64,000 nucleotides of DNA from Microlunatus speluncae (GCF_009299835.1 NZ_VKCZ01000011.1:124001-188000); one strand, 5' to 3'; positions 52,422 to 61,060 are shown, counted from the first letter of the stretch. Notes: a model not told the origin generated them from the letters alone. Numbers and translations are program-made.

Positions 52422-53536
52422 GCACCCCGACGCAGCGCAGCAACGCCAAGGCCCGGGTCGGCATGATCGGCTGCGGTGCGATCAGCGGCGCCTATCTGGG
52501 CACGCTGCCGCGGCTGCGCAACCTGGAGTTGATCGCCGTTGCTGATCTTGATCCGGAGCGGGCCAAGTCGGCCGCGGCCTCGTACCCGGGGGCCCGCGCC
52601 CTCGGGGTGGACGAGTTGCTGGCCGACCCCGACGTCGATCTGGTGCTCAACCTGACCATCCCGGCGGCGCACGCCGAGGTGGCCGAGGCGGCGATCGCGG
52701 CCGGCAAGAGCGTCTACGGCGAGAAGCCGCTGACCGCCTCCGTCGACGAGGCCCGGCGGATGCTGGCCGCGGCCGACGCCGCCGGGGTCCGGATCGGCTG
52801 CGCGCCGGACACGGTGCTCGGCACCGGCACCCAGACCGCCCGGGCCGCCATCGACGAGGGCCTGATCGGCGCCCCGATCGCCGCCACCGCGACGATGGTG
52901 ACGCCCGGTCACGAACGCTGGCATCCCAATCCGGACTTCTACTACCAGCCCGGCGGCGGTCCGCTGCTGGACATGGGGCCGTACTACCTGACCTCGTTGA
53001 TCACGCTGCTCGGCGACGTCAGCTCGGTGATCGGCGCCGGCAGCCGGACCCGGGACACCCGGACCATCGGCCAGGGGCCGCGGGCCGGCGAGCAGATCGG
53101 CGTCACCGTCGACTCGCATGTGACCGGCGTGCTCACCCACTCCTCCGGCGTCCTGTCCACCCTGGTGATGAGCTTCGATTCGGTGGCCAGCCACGCCGCC
53201 CGGATCGAGGTGCACGGGGAGCAGGCCTCGCTGACCGTGCCCGACCCGAACCGGTTCGACGGCGACGTCGAGTTGCGGGCCCTGGGCGACGCCGACTGGC
53301 GAACGCTGGCGGAGTCGGCCGGCTATCGCAATGCCAGCCGTGGGTACGGGCTCGCCGACCTGGTCGCCACGCCGGCCGGTGCCGAGCCCCGGGCCGGCGG
53401 TCGGCTGGCGTACCACGTGCTCGAGGTGATGGAGTCGCTGCTGGCCTCGGCCCGATCCGGCCAGCGGGTCGAGATCGAGTCGCGGGTCGAGCGGCCGGCC
53501 GTGGTCCCGCTGGGCGACGGCCCCTTCACCTCCTGA
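52418..53536 (+). CDS. Gfo/Idh/MocA family oxidoreductase
   Basis: 372 residues. The N-terminal Rossmann domain binds NAD(P) (RVGMIGCGAISGAYL ... ADLDPERA), the catalytic lysine is in YGEKPLTASVDEARRML, and PGGGPLLDMGPYYLTSLITLLG starts the substrate domain. It likely oxidises a sugar or inositol derivative together with the ThuA protein. A strong hairpin lies just downstream. Confidence 0.92.
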   Translation: MSTPTQRSNAKARVGMIGCGAISGAYLGTLPRLRNLELIAVADLDPERAKSAAASYPGARALGVDELLADPDVDLVLNLTIPAAHAEVAEAAIAAGKSVYGEKPLTASVDEARRMLAAADAAGVRIGCAPDTVLGTGTQTARAAIDEGLIGAPIAATATMVTPGHERWHPNPDFYYQPGGGPLLDMGPYYLTSLITLLGDVSSVIGAGSRTRDTRTIGQGPRAGEQIGVTVDSHVTGVLTHSSGVLSTLVMSFDSVASHAARIEVHGEQASLTVPDPNRFDGDVELRALGDADWRTLAESAGYRNASRGYGLADLVATPAGAEPRAGGRLAYHVLEVMESLLASARSGQRVEIESRVERPAVVPLGDGPFTS

Positions 53537-53556
53537 GCAGAGTTCACTCAGACGCC

Positions 53557-53589
53557 GCCCGGCTCTCCCCCACTCGGGGGGAGCCGGGC
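53557..53589 (+). terminator. Strong hairpin, probable terminator after the dehydrogenase gene
   Basis: GCCCGGCTC (53557-53565) pairs perfectly with GAGCCGGGC (53581-53589), extended by five C-G pairs with one bulged T, around the loop ACTC. TTCGTCGTT follows. It starts 20 bp after the stop. Confidence 0.65.
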
Positions 53590-53712
53590 TTCGTCGTTCA
53601 CCGGCAGGGTTGGCTCCATGGACCCCGCGCTCGCCGGACGATTCGCCGCGACAGCCTGCTCCCGGTCGGCGTCATCGGCGCGGTCTGCCGGCGGCACCTG
53701 CTCGAACCGGTC

Positions 53713-54105
53713 TCACCCGGGCGCGCCGAGCTCTTCGCCTGATCCACCGAACGCCAGCGCGATCGCCTGCTTCGCGGCGCGGGTCCCGGCGCGTTGAAAA
53801 CCCTGTTCCCGCGAGTCCACCGGGTGCATCCGCGCCGCCTGCAAGATCACCCGGACGGCCACGATCAGGCCGTGATCTTCGTGGCGGAGCTCCTCCTCGA
53901 CCCCGGTGCCGACCCATTCGAGGTAGACCGGACCGTATTCGGGCCACTCCCAGTCGGCCGTCACGCCGTCGGCGATCTCGAAGACGAAGCCGGTCTCGGC
54001 GGGCTCGAAATCCAGCGTGATGTCGGCGAACGGGCCGCAGTTGCCTCGCGGCACGATCAGCTCGCGGACCGCTCGGATCGGCCGGGGTGGGAATCGGGCT
54101 GCCAT
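53713..54105 (-). CDS. Free-standing protein resembling domain IV of elongation factor G
   Basis: About 130 residues. The pattern GNCGPFADITLDFEP ... GFVFEIADG ... VEEELRH ... VRVILQAARMHPVDSREQGFQRAGTRAAKQAIALAF follows EF-G domain IV, where G-x-F-A-x-V, the gain of a beta-alpha-beta unit and H-x-V-D-S-x-E-x-A-F are the landmarks. No GTPase or other EF-G domain is encoded nearby. Its role is unknown; it could bind the ribosome or a tRNA-like site. ATG 54105 is chosen because TACCGT lies 7 nt upstream; GTG 54114 is an alternative. Confidence 0.65.
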   Translation of the reverse strand: MAARFPPRPIRAVRELIVPRGNCGPFADITLDFEPAETGFVFEIADGVTADWEWPEYGPVYLEWVGTGVEEELRHEDHGLIVAVRVILQAARMHPVDSREQGFQRAGTRAAKQAIALAFGGSGEELGAPG

Positions 54106-54112
54106 GCCGACC

Positions 54113-54118
54113 ACGGTA
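54113..54118 (-). promoter_or_regulatory. -10 box TACCGT for the EF-G-IV-like gene
   Basis: TACCGT on the minus strand lies 7 nt before ATG 54105. This spacing decides the start against GTG 54114, which overlaps the box. Confidence 0.4.
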
Positions 54119-54129
54119 GTGCCGCGTCG

Positions 54130-55143
54130 TCAGCGGCGTTCCGGAGAATCGGCCAGCAGGTCGGTGATCTTGGTGGCGACCGCGGCGGGCAGCGGACCAT
54201 GATCGAGGGCGCCGGCGTTCTCGATCGCCTGGGCCTCGGTGCGGATGCCGGGCAGCGGGATGATCGCCGGGTCGAGGGCGAGCAGGTAGCCGAGGGCGCC
54301 CTGGGTGAGGCTCCGGCCGTCCGTGGTGACCAGCTCGCGTACGGTGTCGAGACGCTCCAGCCAGCCCGGCATGGCGTCGGAGTCGAAGTAGTCCCAGTAG
54401 GGCGTGTCCAGCCGGACGTCGCCGGGCGCCGGCCGACGACTCGGGGTGTATTTGCCGGTCAGCATGCCCATCGCCAGCGGCGATCGGGCGAGGATCGCCA
54501 GCCCGGCACTCCGGGCGGCGTCGAGTGAGGCAGCGGCCCATCCGAAGACGTTGATCTGGGTCTGGATGGCGACACAGTTGGCGGAGCGGGCGAACACCGC
54601 GGTGATCTCCGGGTCGTCCTGGCCGTTGCCGAAGGAGTTGATCTTGCCGGCGGCGACCAGCTCCTCGCAGGTGGCGACGATGTCCTCGGCCTGGGCCGGG
54701 CTCTCGGCGCCGTTGTGCAGTTGGAAAAGCCCGATGGTGTCGAGGCCCAGCCGCCGGAGGCTGTCCTCGCAGCCGGCCCGGATCGTCTCGGGCCGCGTGT
54801 CCGTGCCGCCGGTCGTCCGCCGCCGCTCGTCGTACACCAGACCGAACTTGGTCGCCACGGTGATCAACTCGGCGGCGGACGCCGGCAGGGTGGCCAGGGC
54901 CCGGCCGATGATCGACTCGGAGTGTCCGATGCCGTACGTCGGCGCGGTGTCGATCAAGGTGATGCCGGCGTCGAACGCTGCGTGCAGGGCCCGAATGCTC
55001 TCGTCGTCGTCGACCTCGCCCCAGCCCGCGGCGCGGCCGTTGGCCTGGTAGGGCCCGCCGAGCGCCCAGCTGCCGACGCCGATCGCGGAAACCTGCGGTC
55101 CGCTGCGGCCCAGTGATCGGGTTGCGGTGATGATCGTCGTCAT
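54130..55143 (-). CDS. Aldo/keto reductase
   Basis: 337 residues. The catalytic residues are Asp in TLIDTAPTYG with its Tyr, Lys in VATKFG and His in LFQLHNG. The C-terminal GALGYLLALDPAIIPLPGIRTEAQAIEN is typical of the family's NADPH site. The substrate is unknown. ATG 55143 is chosen; GGAGCAATC precedes it. The gene is unrelated in detail to the one at 641. Confidence 0.9.
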   Translation of the reverse strand: MTTIITATRSLGRSGPQVSAIGVGSWALGGPYQANGRAAGWGEVDDDESIRALHAAFDAGITLIDTAPTYGIGHSESIIGRALATLPASAAELITVATKFGLVYDERRRTTGGTDTRPETIRAGCEDSLRRLGLDTIGLFQLHNGAESPAQAEDIVATCEELVAAGKINSFGNGQDDPEITAVFARSANCVAIQTQINVFGWAAASLDAARSAGLAILARSPLAMGMLTGKYTPSRRPAPGDVRLDTPYWDYFDSDAMPGWLERLDTVRELVTTDGRSLTQGALGYLLALDPAIIPLPGIRTEAQAIENAGALDHGPLPAAVATKITDLLADSPERR

Positions 55144-55240
55144 GATTGCTCCTGCTCGGTCGTCGGGTTGACTTGGACTCCGAGCCAATCTCCTGGAGTG
55201 CGCTCCAGGTCAAGCCCCGCGGCGATGGGACCATGATCGG

Positions 55241-56092
55241 ATGAGCTACGACGCGACGATCTACGCCGGAACCGCCCAGCACTACCGGTTCGGTCGGCCG
55301 CGGTATTCGCGCGAGCTGCGGTCCACGCTGACCGAGCTGTGCCGGCTGGATAGCGGGCCCGGGCTGGACGGCACCGGCCGACTGCTCGACGTCGGCTGTG
55401 GCCCCGGCAGCGTGACCGTCCCCCTGGCCGACCTGTTCGACGAGGCCGTCGGCATCGACCCGGATCCGGACATGCTGCGCGAGGCCGCCCGCTTCGCCGC
55501 GTTCGAACACGTGGGCAACCTCCGGTGGCTACAGACGACCGCCGAGGACGCCGTCCGGCTCGAGCCGGGACCCTTCCGATTGATCACCTTCGGCCAGTCG
55601 TTCTGGTGGACCGACCGGGAGCGGGTCGCCGAAGCGATGTATGACCTGTTGGAACCCGGCGGCTGCCTGGCCCTGATCAGCCACTGCGCGACCGACCGGC
55701 CGCGACCGATCGGGCCCGACCTGCCGCCCATCCCGCACGACGCGATCAAGGAACTCCTCCGGCGCTACCTCGGCTCGGACCGCCGGGCCGGACAGGGCCT
55801 GGGTCCGCAGCACCCCGACTCGATCGAGGACGCCCTGTCCCGTACACGCTTCGGCCGACCGGAGCAGCATTTCGCCCCGGGCCGCCCCGACATCGTCCGG
55901 AACTCCGACTCAGTGATCGCCGGCTACCTGTCCATGTCCTCCTCGGCCCCGCACCTGTTCGGCCCGAACCTTGATCATTTCCGAGCCGCGATGACCGACC
56001 TCCTGCAGCACCACTCCCCCACCGCCCGCTTCTGGGACTGGCCCGGCGACACCCAGCTCCTCCTCGCCCGCAAACCCGCCACGCCAATGTGA
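55241..56092 (+). CDS. Class I SAM-dependent methyltransferase
   Basis: 283 residues. SAM motif I is RLLDVGCGPGSVTVPLA, motif II AVGIDPDPDML, and FGQSFWWTDRERVAEAMYDLLEPGGCLALI corresponds to post-motif regions of Methyltransf_11-type enzymes. The substrate is unknown. The TGA stop lies inside the left arm of a perfect palindrome. Confidence 0.87.
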   Translation: MSYDATIYAGTAQHYRFGRPRYSRELRSTLTELCRLDSGPGLDGTGRLLDVGCGPGSVTVPLADLFDEAVGIDPDPDMLREAARFAAFEHVGNLRWLQTTAEDAVRLEPGPFRLITFGQSFWWTDRERVAEAMYDLLEPGGCLALISHCATDRPRPIGPDLPPIPHDAIKELLRRYLGSDRRAGQGLGPQHPDSIEDALSRTRFGRPEQHFAPGRPDIVRNSDSVIAGYLSMSSSAPHLFGPNLDHFRAAMTDLLQHHSPTARFWDWPGDTQLLLARKPATPM

Positions 56093-56124
56093 ATTCTTGC
56101 CGGTTAGTCCCGGCAAGAATTCAC
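56089..56124. terminator. Perfect 15-bp palindrome overlapping a stop codon
   Basis: GTGAATTCTTGCCGG (56089-56103) and CCGGCAAGAATTCAC (56110-56124) flank the loop TTAGTC. The stop TGA at 56090-56092 is in the left arm. It is unlike families A and B in sequence but sits at a stop codon in the same way. It could be a terminator without a T tract. Confidence 0.6.
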
Positions 56125-56354
56125 ACCTTGTCGGGTCGTGCCGTTGCCGGTAGGTAGCCATCAGATCGACGCCGAAGACCCCGCGGTGGCGACGCTGCGG
56201 TTCCAGTTCGGCGCTCTGGGCATGACCAGCACCTCGACCCCGCCGGTCACCCCGTCGACGGTAACTCTGCGGTTCGCTGCCGGCGGGATCGACCTGGGCC
56301 CGGGCGCGCCGAGTGTGACGTTAACGACGTCGGATCGATTTCGCGTCGCTAGCG
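56125..56354. other. Stretch of lower GC without a recognisable gene
   Basis: Short open frames exist on both strands (77 and 65 codons), but neither has a start signal or familiar sequence. The tract contains GACGTTAACGACGTC-type short dyads. It may be a decayed gene. Confidence 0.4.
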
Positions 56355-56516
56355 TCACTCTCGGCGCTTGATCTCGTCGAATCCGACCGCCGAGGCCATC
56401 GCTGGCAGGGCTAGTCCCGCCGCTGTCGCGAAAGCGCTTGGTGCGGAGCGGTAAAGCGCTTTGATGCCGGCTAGGCGGTCGGCACGCAGTGATTCTGCGA
56501 CAACGTCGCGGATCAT
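56355..56516 (-). CDS. Possible small protein coupled to the DinB-like gene
   Basis: 53 codons. ATG 56516 overlaps the stop of the DinB-like gene by 4 nt (ATGA), the coupling seen between real genes in this window. The product MIRDVVAESLRADRLAGIKA and onward has a hydrophobic stretch (FATAAGLALPAMASAVGF). I do not recognise it. Two AAGCGCTT palindromes lie within it and may be plain codon use. Confidence 0.35.
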   Translation of the reverse strand: MIRDVVAESLRADRLAGIKALYRSAPSAFATAAGLALPAMASAVGFDEIKRRE

Positions 56517-57040
56517 TCGGCCGCTGGATGTGCCCGGCGGAGCATCATCAGCTGGCCCAGCTCGGCGACGTTCTTGGTGTGCTCGATGGTGACCCAGGCG
56601 AACTGATCACGCCGGGAGCGGCCGGCGTCGGCCGGCCAGGGGTAGCCGCTCGGAACGTCCAGGTCGGCGTCGGAGGTCGTAGTCAGGACCTCGGACCAGG
56701 CGGTGCGGAGAGCGGCTAGGGCGGTGCGGATCCGGTCCGGGTCGGGTTGCCAGTCGACGTCGCTGTGGGCGGGAGCGGGGCGGCCTTGAACATCGGCCAG
56801 GGTGGATGACCACCACCATTGCAGGTGCCAGCTGAGCCAGGCGACGGTCGGCACCGGCACCGGGTCCGGCTCGGTGTCAGCCCAGTCCGGCTGCCAGCCA
56901 CCCGAGCCGTCGGCGTGCATGGTCCAGTGGATCGGGGCCGGAGCCCAGAACAGGTCTTCGGCCGACAACCCGGCCAGATGATGATCAAGCAGCATCGAGG
57001 TGACCTCGAGCTGGAAGGCGAACGGATCCGTGGACCTCAT
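56513..57040 (-). CDS. DinB family protein
   Basis: 175 residues of the DinB/MST four-helix superfamily: FAFQLEVTSMLLDHHLAGLSAEDLFWAPAP, LSWHLQWWWSSTLAD and WVTIEHTKNVAELGQLMMLR, with the usual metal-site His residues. Many members are thiol-dependent or stress-related and of uncertain function. It follows the beta-helix gene by 2 bp and is probably co-transcribed with it. Confidence 0.85.
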   Translation of the reverse strand: MRSTDPFAFQLEVTSMLLDHHLAGLSAEDLFWAPAPIHWTMHADGSGGWQPDWADTEPDPVPVPTVAWLSWHLQWWWSSTLADVQGRPAPAHSDVDWQPDPDRIRTALAALRTAWSEVLTTTSDADLDVPSGYPWPADAGRSRRDQFAWVTIEHTKNVAELGQLMMLRRAHPAAE

Positions 57041-57042
57041 GA

Positions 57043-58230
57043 TCACTTCGCACTCAGCTCGCGGACCAGGACGCCGTCGGCCTGCTCCAGGACAAAGCCT
57101 TCGCGGCCGTTTCCGCCGACCACCCCGTCGCGCCGCACGGTCACCCCACCCACCACCAGGTCGGCGAGATGGAGGCCGTGCAGCGCTGGGTCCGCGGCCC
57201 GGCCGTTGCCCCCGGCCGACTCGTGGGCGGGCCGAATCGTCCAGTCGATGTCGCTGAGCCTGATCCGCTCCAACGGCGCATCGACGGCGCCGGTCAGCGA
57301 CGCTCCGGACGACGCCGTGATCGTCATCCCGGTGAAGACCAGGTCTCGGATCGAGGCGCCGTCGGCGGCGGCGTGCACCGCGATCGGCGCTGCGCCGTCG
57401 ATGATCAGGTTCGAGAAACGAAGGTTCTCGATCACTGTTCGACTGCCCGACGTGCCGGCGGCGATGTCGATGCCGCAGCCGCTGTCGGAGATCACGAGGT
57501 CGGCGAAGAGGCAGTTGCGCACCGTGCCGCGACCGCCGAGGATCCGGAGGCCTTGCCCCGGCGCCGCGAGCTGACACCGGCCAACGATCACGTTCTCGCA
57601 GGTCCGTTCCTGATCAACGACCAGGTGATCAGCCGAGTCCCGGTCGGTGCCGCGAACGATCAAGGCGCCGGCGCCGGCCCGGATCCGGCAGTCGCTGATC
57701 GTCACGTCCCGGGATCCGCTGACGTCGATCCCGTCCCCGGTCGACGCCCCGGCCGGGTTCGTCACCGTCACCCCGCGGACCTCCGCATCGTCACAGCCGG
57801 TCAGCCCGAGGGAACCGTGCGGCGAATGCAGCAGCGTCACCTCATGCACCCGGACCCGGCGACACCCGTCGAGCAGGATCAGCGGGCCCGGCGCCGCCGC
57901 GCCGTCGATCACACCGGCCCCGGAGATCGACACATTGTCCTGACCCCGCGCGGTGATCAACGGTACGGCCGCGGAATCGACGGGGTCGACCGGATCGACG
58001 GGATCGGCCACCAGGATCGCGCCGGCCGACAGGTGCAACTGGACGTTGCTCAACAGGGAGATCGGGCCGGACCGAAAGCTTCCCGCCGGCAGCAGCACCT
58101 GTCCGCCGCCGGCGGCGCGGCACCGGTCGACCGCCAACTGAATGGCGGCCGTGTCGTCTGTCGCCCCGTCCCCGGCGGCGCCGTAATGACGGACGTCCCA
58201 GGCGGTGCGGGTTGAATCGTCGAGCTGCAT
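57043..58230 (-). CDS. Right-handed beta-helix protein (pectate lyase superfamily / GH28-like)
   Basis: 395 residues. WDVRHYGAAGDGATDDTAAIQLAVDRCRAAGGGQVLLPAG is the standard opening of the pectate-lyase-3/GH28 beta-helix superfamily. Many short repeat turns follow (NVSISGAGVIDG, VRVHEVTLLHSPHGSLGLTGCDDAEVRGVTVTNP, DGIDVSGSRDVTISDCRI). There is no signal peptide, so it is probably intracellular and acts on imported oligosaccharides. The GH28 catalytic Asp set is only partly evident. ATG 58230 begins the homologous sequence. Confidence 0.82.
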   Translation of the reverse strand: MQLDDSTRTAWDVRHYGAAGDGATDDTAAIQLAVDRCRAAGGGQVLLPAGSFRSGPISLLSNVQLHLSAGAILVADPVDPVDPVDSAAVPLITARGQDNVSISGAGVIDGAAAPGPLILLDGCRRVRVHEVTLLHSPHGSLGLTGCDDAEVRGVTVTNPAGASTGDGIDVSGSRDVTISDCRIRAGAGALIVRGTDRDSADHLVVDQERTCENVIVGRCQLAAPGQGLRILGGRGTVRNCLFADLVISDSGCGIDIAAGTSGSRTVIENLRFSNLIIDGAAPIAVHAAADGASIRDLVFTGMTITASSGASLTGAVDAPLERIRLSDIDWTIRPAHESAGGNGRAADPALHGLHLADLVVGGVTVRRDGVVGGNGREGFVLEQADGVLVRELSAK

Positions 58231-58252
58231 CCGAGCCGAACTCCTCCCCGAG

Positions 58253-59935
58253 TCACCTGGCCCGGGCGACTCGGCCCTCGTCCCAGACCGGGGCGTCCGC
58301 CTCGTACACACTGCCATCCGCACCGAAGATCAAGAACCGGTCGAACGCCCGAGCGAACCAACGATCATGAGTGACCGCGATCACCGTACCGTCGAACACC
58401 TCGAGACCGTGCTCCAGGGCCTCGGCCGAGGAGATGTCGAGGTTGTCGGTCGGCTCGTCCAGCAACAGCAGGGTCGCCCCGGACAGTTCCAAGATCAGGA
58501 TCTGGAACCGGGCCTGCTGCCCGCCGGACAACGTCTCGAACTTCTGCTCGGCCGACCGGGCCAGCTCGTAGCGGTCGAGCTTGCGGGCGGCCTCCTCGCG
58601 ACCCATGCCGTCGCGATGATCATCGCCGCGATGCAGGATCTCCAGCAGGGTCTTGCCCAGATACTCCGGATGGTGGTGCGTCTGGGCAAACCAGCCGGGT
58701 CGCACCCGCGCGCCGAGCCGGCCCTTCCCGGTGTGCGCCACCGCGGCGATGTCCAGCGTCTCCACCGGCCGGTGCTCGACGTCGGGATCGCTGCCACCGC
58801 GGGCCAGCAACCGCAGGAAGTGCGACTTGCCGGAGCCGTTGGAACCGAGCACGGCCACCCGGTCGCCGTACCAGATCTCGGAGTCGAACGGCTTCATCAA
58901 TCCGGTCAGCTCGAGGTTCTCGACGACGACCGCCCGCTTGCCGGTACGACCACCGCGCAGCCTCATGTTGACGTTCTGCACCAGCGGGATCGCCTCCGGC
59001 GGCCCGGCCTCCTCGAACTTGGCCAGCCGCGTCTTGGCCGCCTGATAGCGGGCGGCCATGTCGGAGTTGTAGGCGGCCTTGATCTTGTACAGCTGCACCA
59101 GATCCTTGAGCTTCTGATGCTCCTCGTCCCAGCGCCGGCGCAGCTCCTCGAGCCGATCGAACCGAGCCTGCCGGGCCGCTCCGAAGGTGGCGAAGCTGCC
59201 CGGATGCACCCAGAGCGTGTTGCCCGCGGCGCCGAGCTCGACGGCGGCGATCGCCGTCGCGGCCTGGGCCAGCAGTTCCCGATCATGGCTGATCAGCAAG
59301 ATCGTCTTCTGGCTGTTCCGCAGTTGATCTTCCAGCCAGCGCTTGCCGGGCACGTCGAGATAGTTGTCCGGCTCGTCCAGCAGCAGCACCTCGTCGGTGC
59401 CGCGGAGCAGGGCCTCCAGGGCGAGCCGTTTCTGTTCGCCGCCGGACAGCGTGCGCACCTCGCGCCACCGGGCCCGGTCGTACGGGATGCCGAGCGCCGA
59501 CGTGCAGCAGGCGTCGAACACCACCTCGGTCTCGTAGCCGCCGGCGTCGGCATAGTCGGCCAGCGCAGTCGCGTAGCTGAGCTGCACCGCCTCGGAGTCG
59601 TCCTCCATCAACGCCAGCTCGAGCCGGTCGACCTCGGCCATGGCGGCCTGCAGTCGCTCGCCGGTGAGGGAGAAGAGCAGATCGCGGACGGTGCTCGAGT
59701 CGCGGATGCTGCCGATGAACTGGCGCATCACGCCGAGGGTCCCGCTGCGGGTGATCGTGCCCGAGGTGGGGTCGAGATCACCGGCGATGATCCGCATCAG
59801 GGTCGTCTTGCCGGACCCGTTCGGCCCGACCAGCGCGACCACGGCGCCGTCACCGACCCGGAACGACACCTCGTCCAGCAACGGCCGGCCGTCGGGGAGG
59901 TGGAAAGACACGTGTGCCAACTCGACGTGTCCCAT
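58253..59935 (-). CDS. ABC-F family ATPase
   Basis: 560 residues with two ABC domains and no membrane part. Domain 1 has GPNGSGKTTLMR and LSGGEQKRLALEALL; domain 2 has GSNGSGKSHFLR and LSGGQQARFQILILEL. The linker between them (RRRWDEEHQKLKDLVQLYKIKAAYN) is coiled. ABC-F proteins bind the ribosomal E site and adjust translation or protect it from antibiotics. ATG 59935 has TAGGGT 6 nt upstream and no ribosome binding site. Confidence 0.92.
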   Translation of the reverse strand: MGHVELAHVSFHLPDGRPLLDEVSFRVGDGAVVALVGPNGSGKTTLMRIIAGDLDPTSGTITRSGTLGVMRQFIGSIRDSSTVRDLLFSLTGERLQAAMAEVDRLELALMEDDSEAVQLSYATALADYADAGGYETEVVFDACCTSALGIPYDRARWREVRTLSGGEQKRLALEALLRGTDEVLLLDEPDNYLDVPGKRWLEDQLRNSQKTILLISHDRELLAQAATAIAAVELGAAGNTLWVHPGSFATFGAARQARFDRLEELRRRWDEEHQKLKDLVQLYKIKAAYNSDMAARYQAAKTRLAKFEEAGPPEAIPLVQNVNMRLRGGRTGKRAVVVENLELTGLMKPFDSEIWYGDRVAVLGSNGSGKSHFLRLLARGGSDPDVEHRPVETLDIAAVAHTGKGRLGARVRPGWFAQTHHHPEYLGKTLLEILHRGDDHRDGMGREEAARKLDRYELARSAEQKFETLSGGQQARFQILILELSGATLLLLDEPTDNLDISSAEALEHGLEVFDGTVIAVTHDRWFARAFDRFLIFGADGSVYEADAPVWDEGRVARAR

Positions 59936-59941
59936 GCCGCC

Positions 59942-59947
59942 ACCCTA
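59942..59947 (-). promoter_or_regulatory. -10 box TAGGGT for the ABC-F gene
   Basis: TAGGGT on the minus strand ends 6 nt before ATG 59935, consistent with a leaderless transcript. Confidence 0.4.
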
Positions 59948-59993
59948 GACGGCCACCCATCACCCCCGGAACCGATTTACCCCCACCCCCACG

Positions 59994-60047
59994 CCGACTT
60001 GTCAGAACTGAGAAGCCCTATAGCGCACCTCAGTTCTGACAACTCGG
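59994..60047. repeat. Family A palindromic element, copy A5
   Basis: CCGACTTGTCAGAACTGAG faces CTCAGTTCTGACAACTCGG with one mismatch. The loop contains CCCTATAGCG, close to the loop of A4. It lies 14 bp after the 3' end of the dehydrogenase gene and upstream of the ABC-F gene, both on the minus strand. Confidence 0.85.
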
Positions 60048-60061
60048 GTCCGGATGGGGGG

Positions 60062-61060
60062 TTAGGCGAGGCGGGTCATGTCGGCGGCGGTCACGCGGTG
60101 GGCGAAGGGGGTGCCGGCGACGAAGCGGGCGACCTCCTCGACCGCGGCCTGGCCCATCCGGCCGACCTCGTTGCCGGCGGAGCCGGCCAGGTGCGGGGTG
60201 ATGAAGACGTTCGGCAGGCCCCAGAGCGGGTGGCCCGGCGGCAGCGGTTCGGGCGAGGTGACATCCAGGAAGGCGCGCAGTCGGCCCTTGATCAACTCTG
60301 CGGTCAGCGCGTCCTGGTCGATCACCGACGGGCGGGCGGTGTTGATCACCGTCGCACCGTCCGGCAGCGCGGCCAGCACCTCGGCGGAGATCATGCCGTT
60401 GGTGGCCGGGATCGACGGGGCGTGCAGGCTGAGCACGTCGCTGGCGCGGGCCAGGTCGACCAGCTCGTCCACCTTGGTCGCCCCCAGCTCGGTCGCTCGC
60501 TCGGCGGAGAGGTACGGGTCGTACACCAGCACCGTGAAGTCGAACGGACGCAGCAATTCGATCACCCGTGCGCCGACCATGGACGCGCCGACGATGCCGA
60601 TCGTCCGGCCGTAATTGCCGATCGCGAAACCCTTGTCCACCGGTGCTTCGGTCGCGGTGAACGCCCGCGAGATCCAGATCACATCCTTGCCGGCGAACAG
60701 GATCGTGGCGAGGGTGAACTCGGCGACCGGCAGGGCGTTGGCGTGCGCGGCGCTGGACACCTGCAGGTCCCGTTGCCACCCCTCCGTGTCGTACAGCTCG
60801 CTCGGCAGCATCGAGCGCACCGATCCGGCGGCGTGGATCACGCCGCGCAGCTTGGGCAGTCCGGTCAGCGCGGCGGAGTCGAGCTTCGGCGCGCCCCAGC
60901 CGGTGATCGCCAGCTCCAGGTCCTCCGGCGCGTCCCGCCAGTCCCGGATCACCAGCTCGGGGTCGAGGTCGACCAGCTCGCTGAGCCGGCGCAGCCGATC
61001 GGTGTCGAAGAATCGCCGTTCCAGGCCGGGATTCATCGCGAACACTGCCTTGGGCGCCAT
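60062..61060 (-). CDS. D-isomer-specific 2-hydroxyacid dehydrogenase family protein
   Basis: 332 residues. The NAD(P) fold is RTIGIVGASMVGARVIELL. The catalytic Arg (INTARPSVID), Glu (DVTSPEPLP) and His (ITPHLAGS) are all present. It reduces a 2-keto acid or oxidises a D-2-hydroxy acid; the substrate is unknown. GGGGGA precedes ATG 61060, and the gene is divergent from trmB. Confidence 0.9.
   Translation of the reverse strand: MAPKAVFAMNPGLERRFFDTDRLRRLSELVDLDPELVIRDWRDAPEDLELAITGWGAPKLDSAALTGLPKLRGVIHAAGSVRSMLPSELYDTEGWQRDLQVSSAAHANALPVAEFTLATILFAGKDVIWISRAFTATEAPVDKGFAIGNYGRTIGIVGASMVGARVIELLRPFDFTVLVYDPYLSAERATELGATKVDELVDLARASDVLSLHAPSIPATNGMISAEVLAALPDGATVINTARPSVIDQDALTAELIKGRLRAFLDVTSPEPLPPGHPLWGLPNVFITPHLAGSAGNEVGRMGQAAVEEVARFVAGTPFAHRVTAADMTRLA

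Noticed and set aside
53619..53742. A short gene or gene remnant after the dehydrogenase operon
   Set aside because: The readable segment needs a frameshift and overlaps the convergent EF-G-IV-like gene; there is no recognisable family.
56431..56462. Paired AAGCGCTT sites as catabolite-control operators
   Set aside because: They lie within a possible small coding frame, are not upstream of a sugar gene on either strand, and can arise from GCG-CTT codons. Kept only as a side note.
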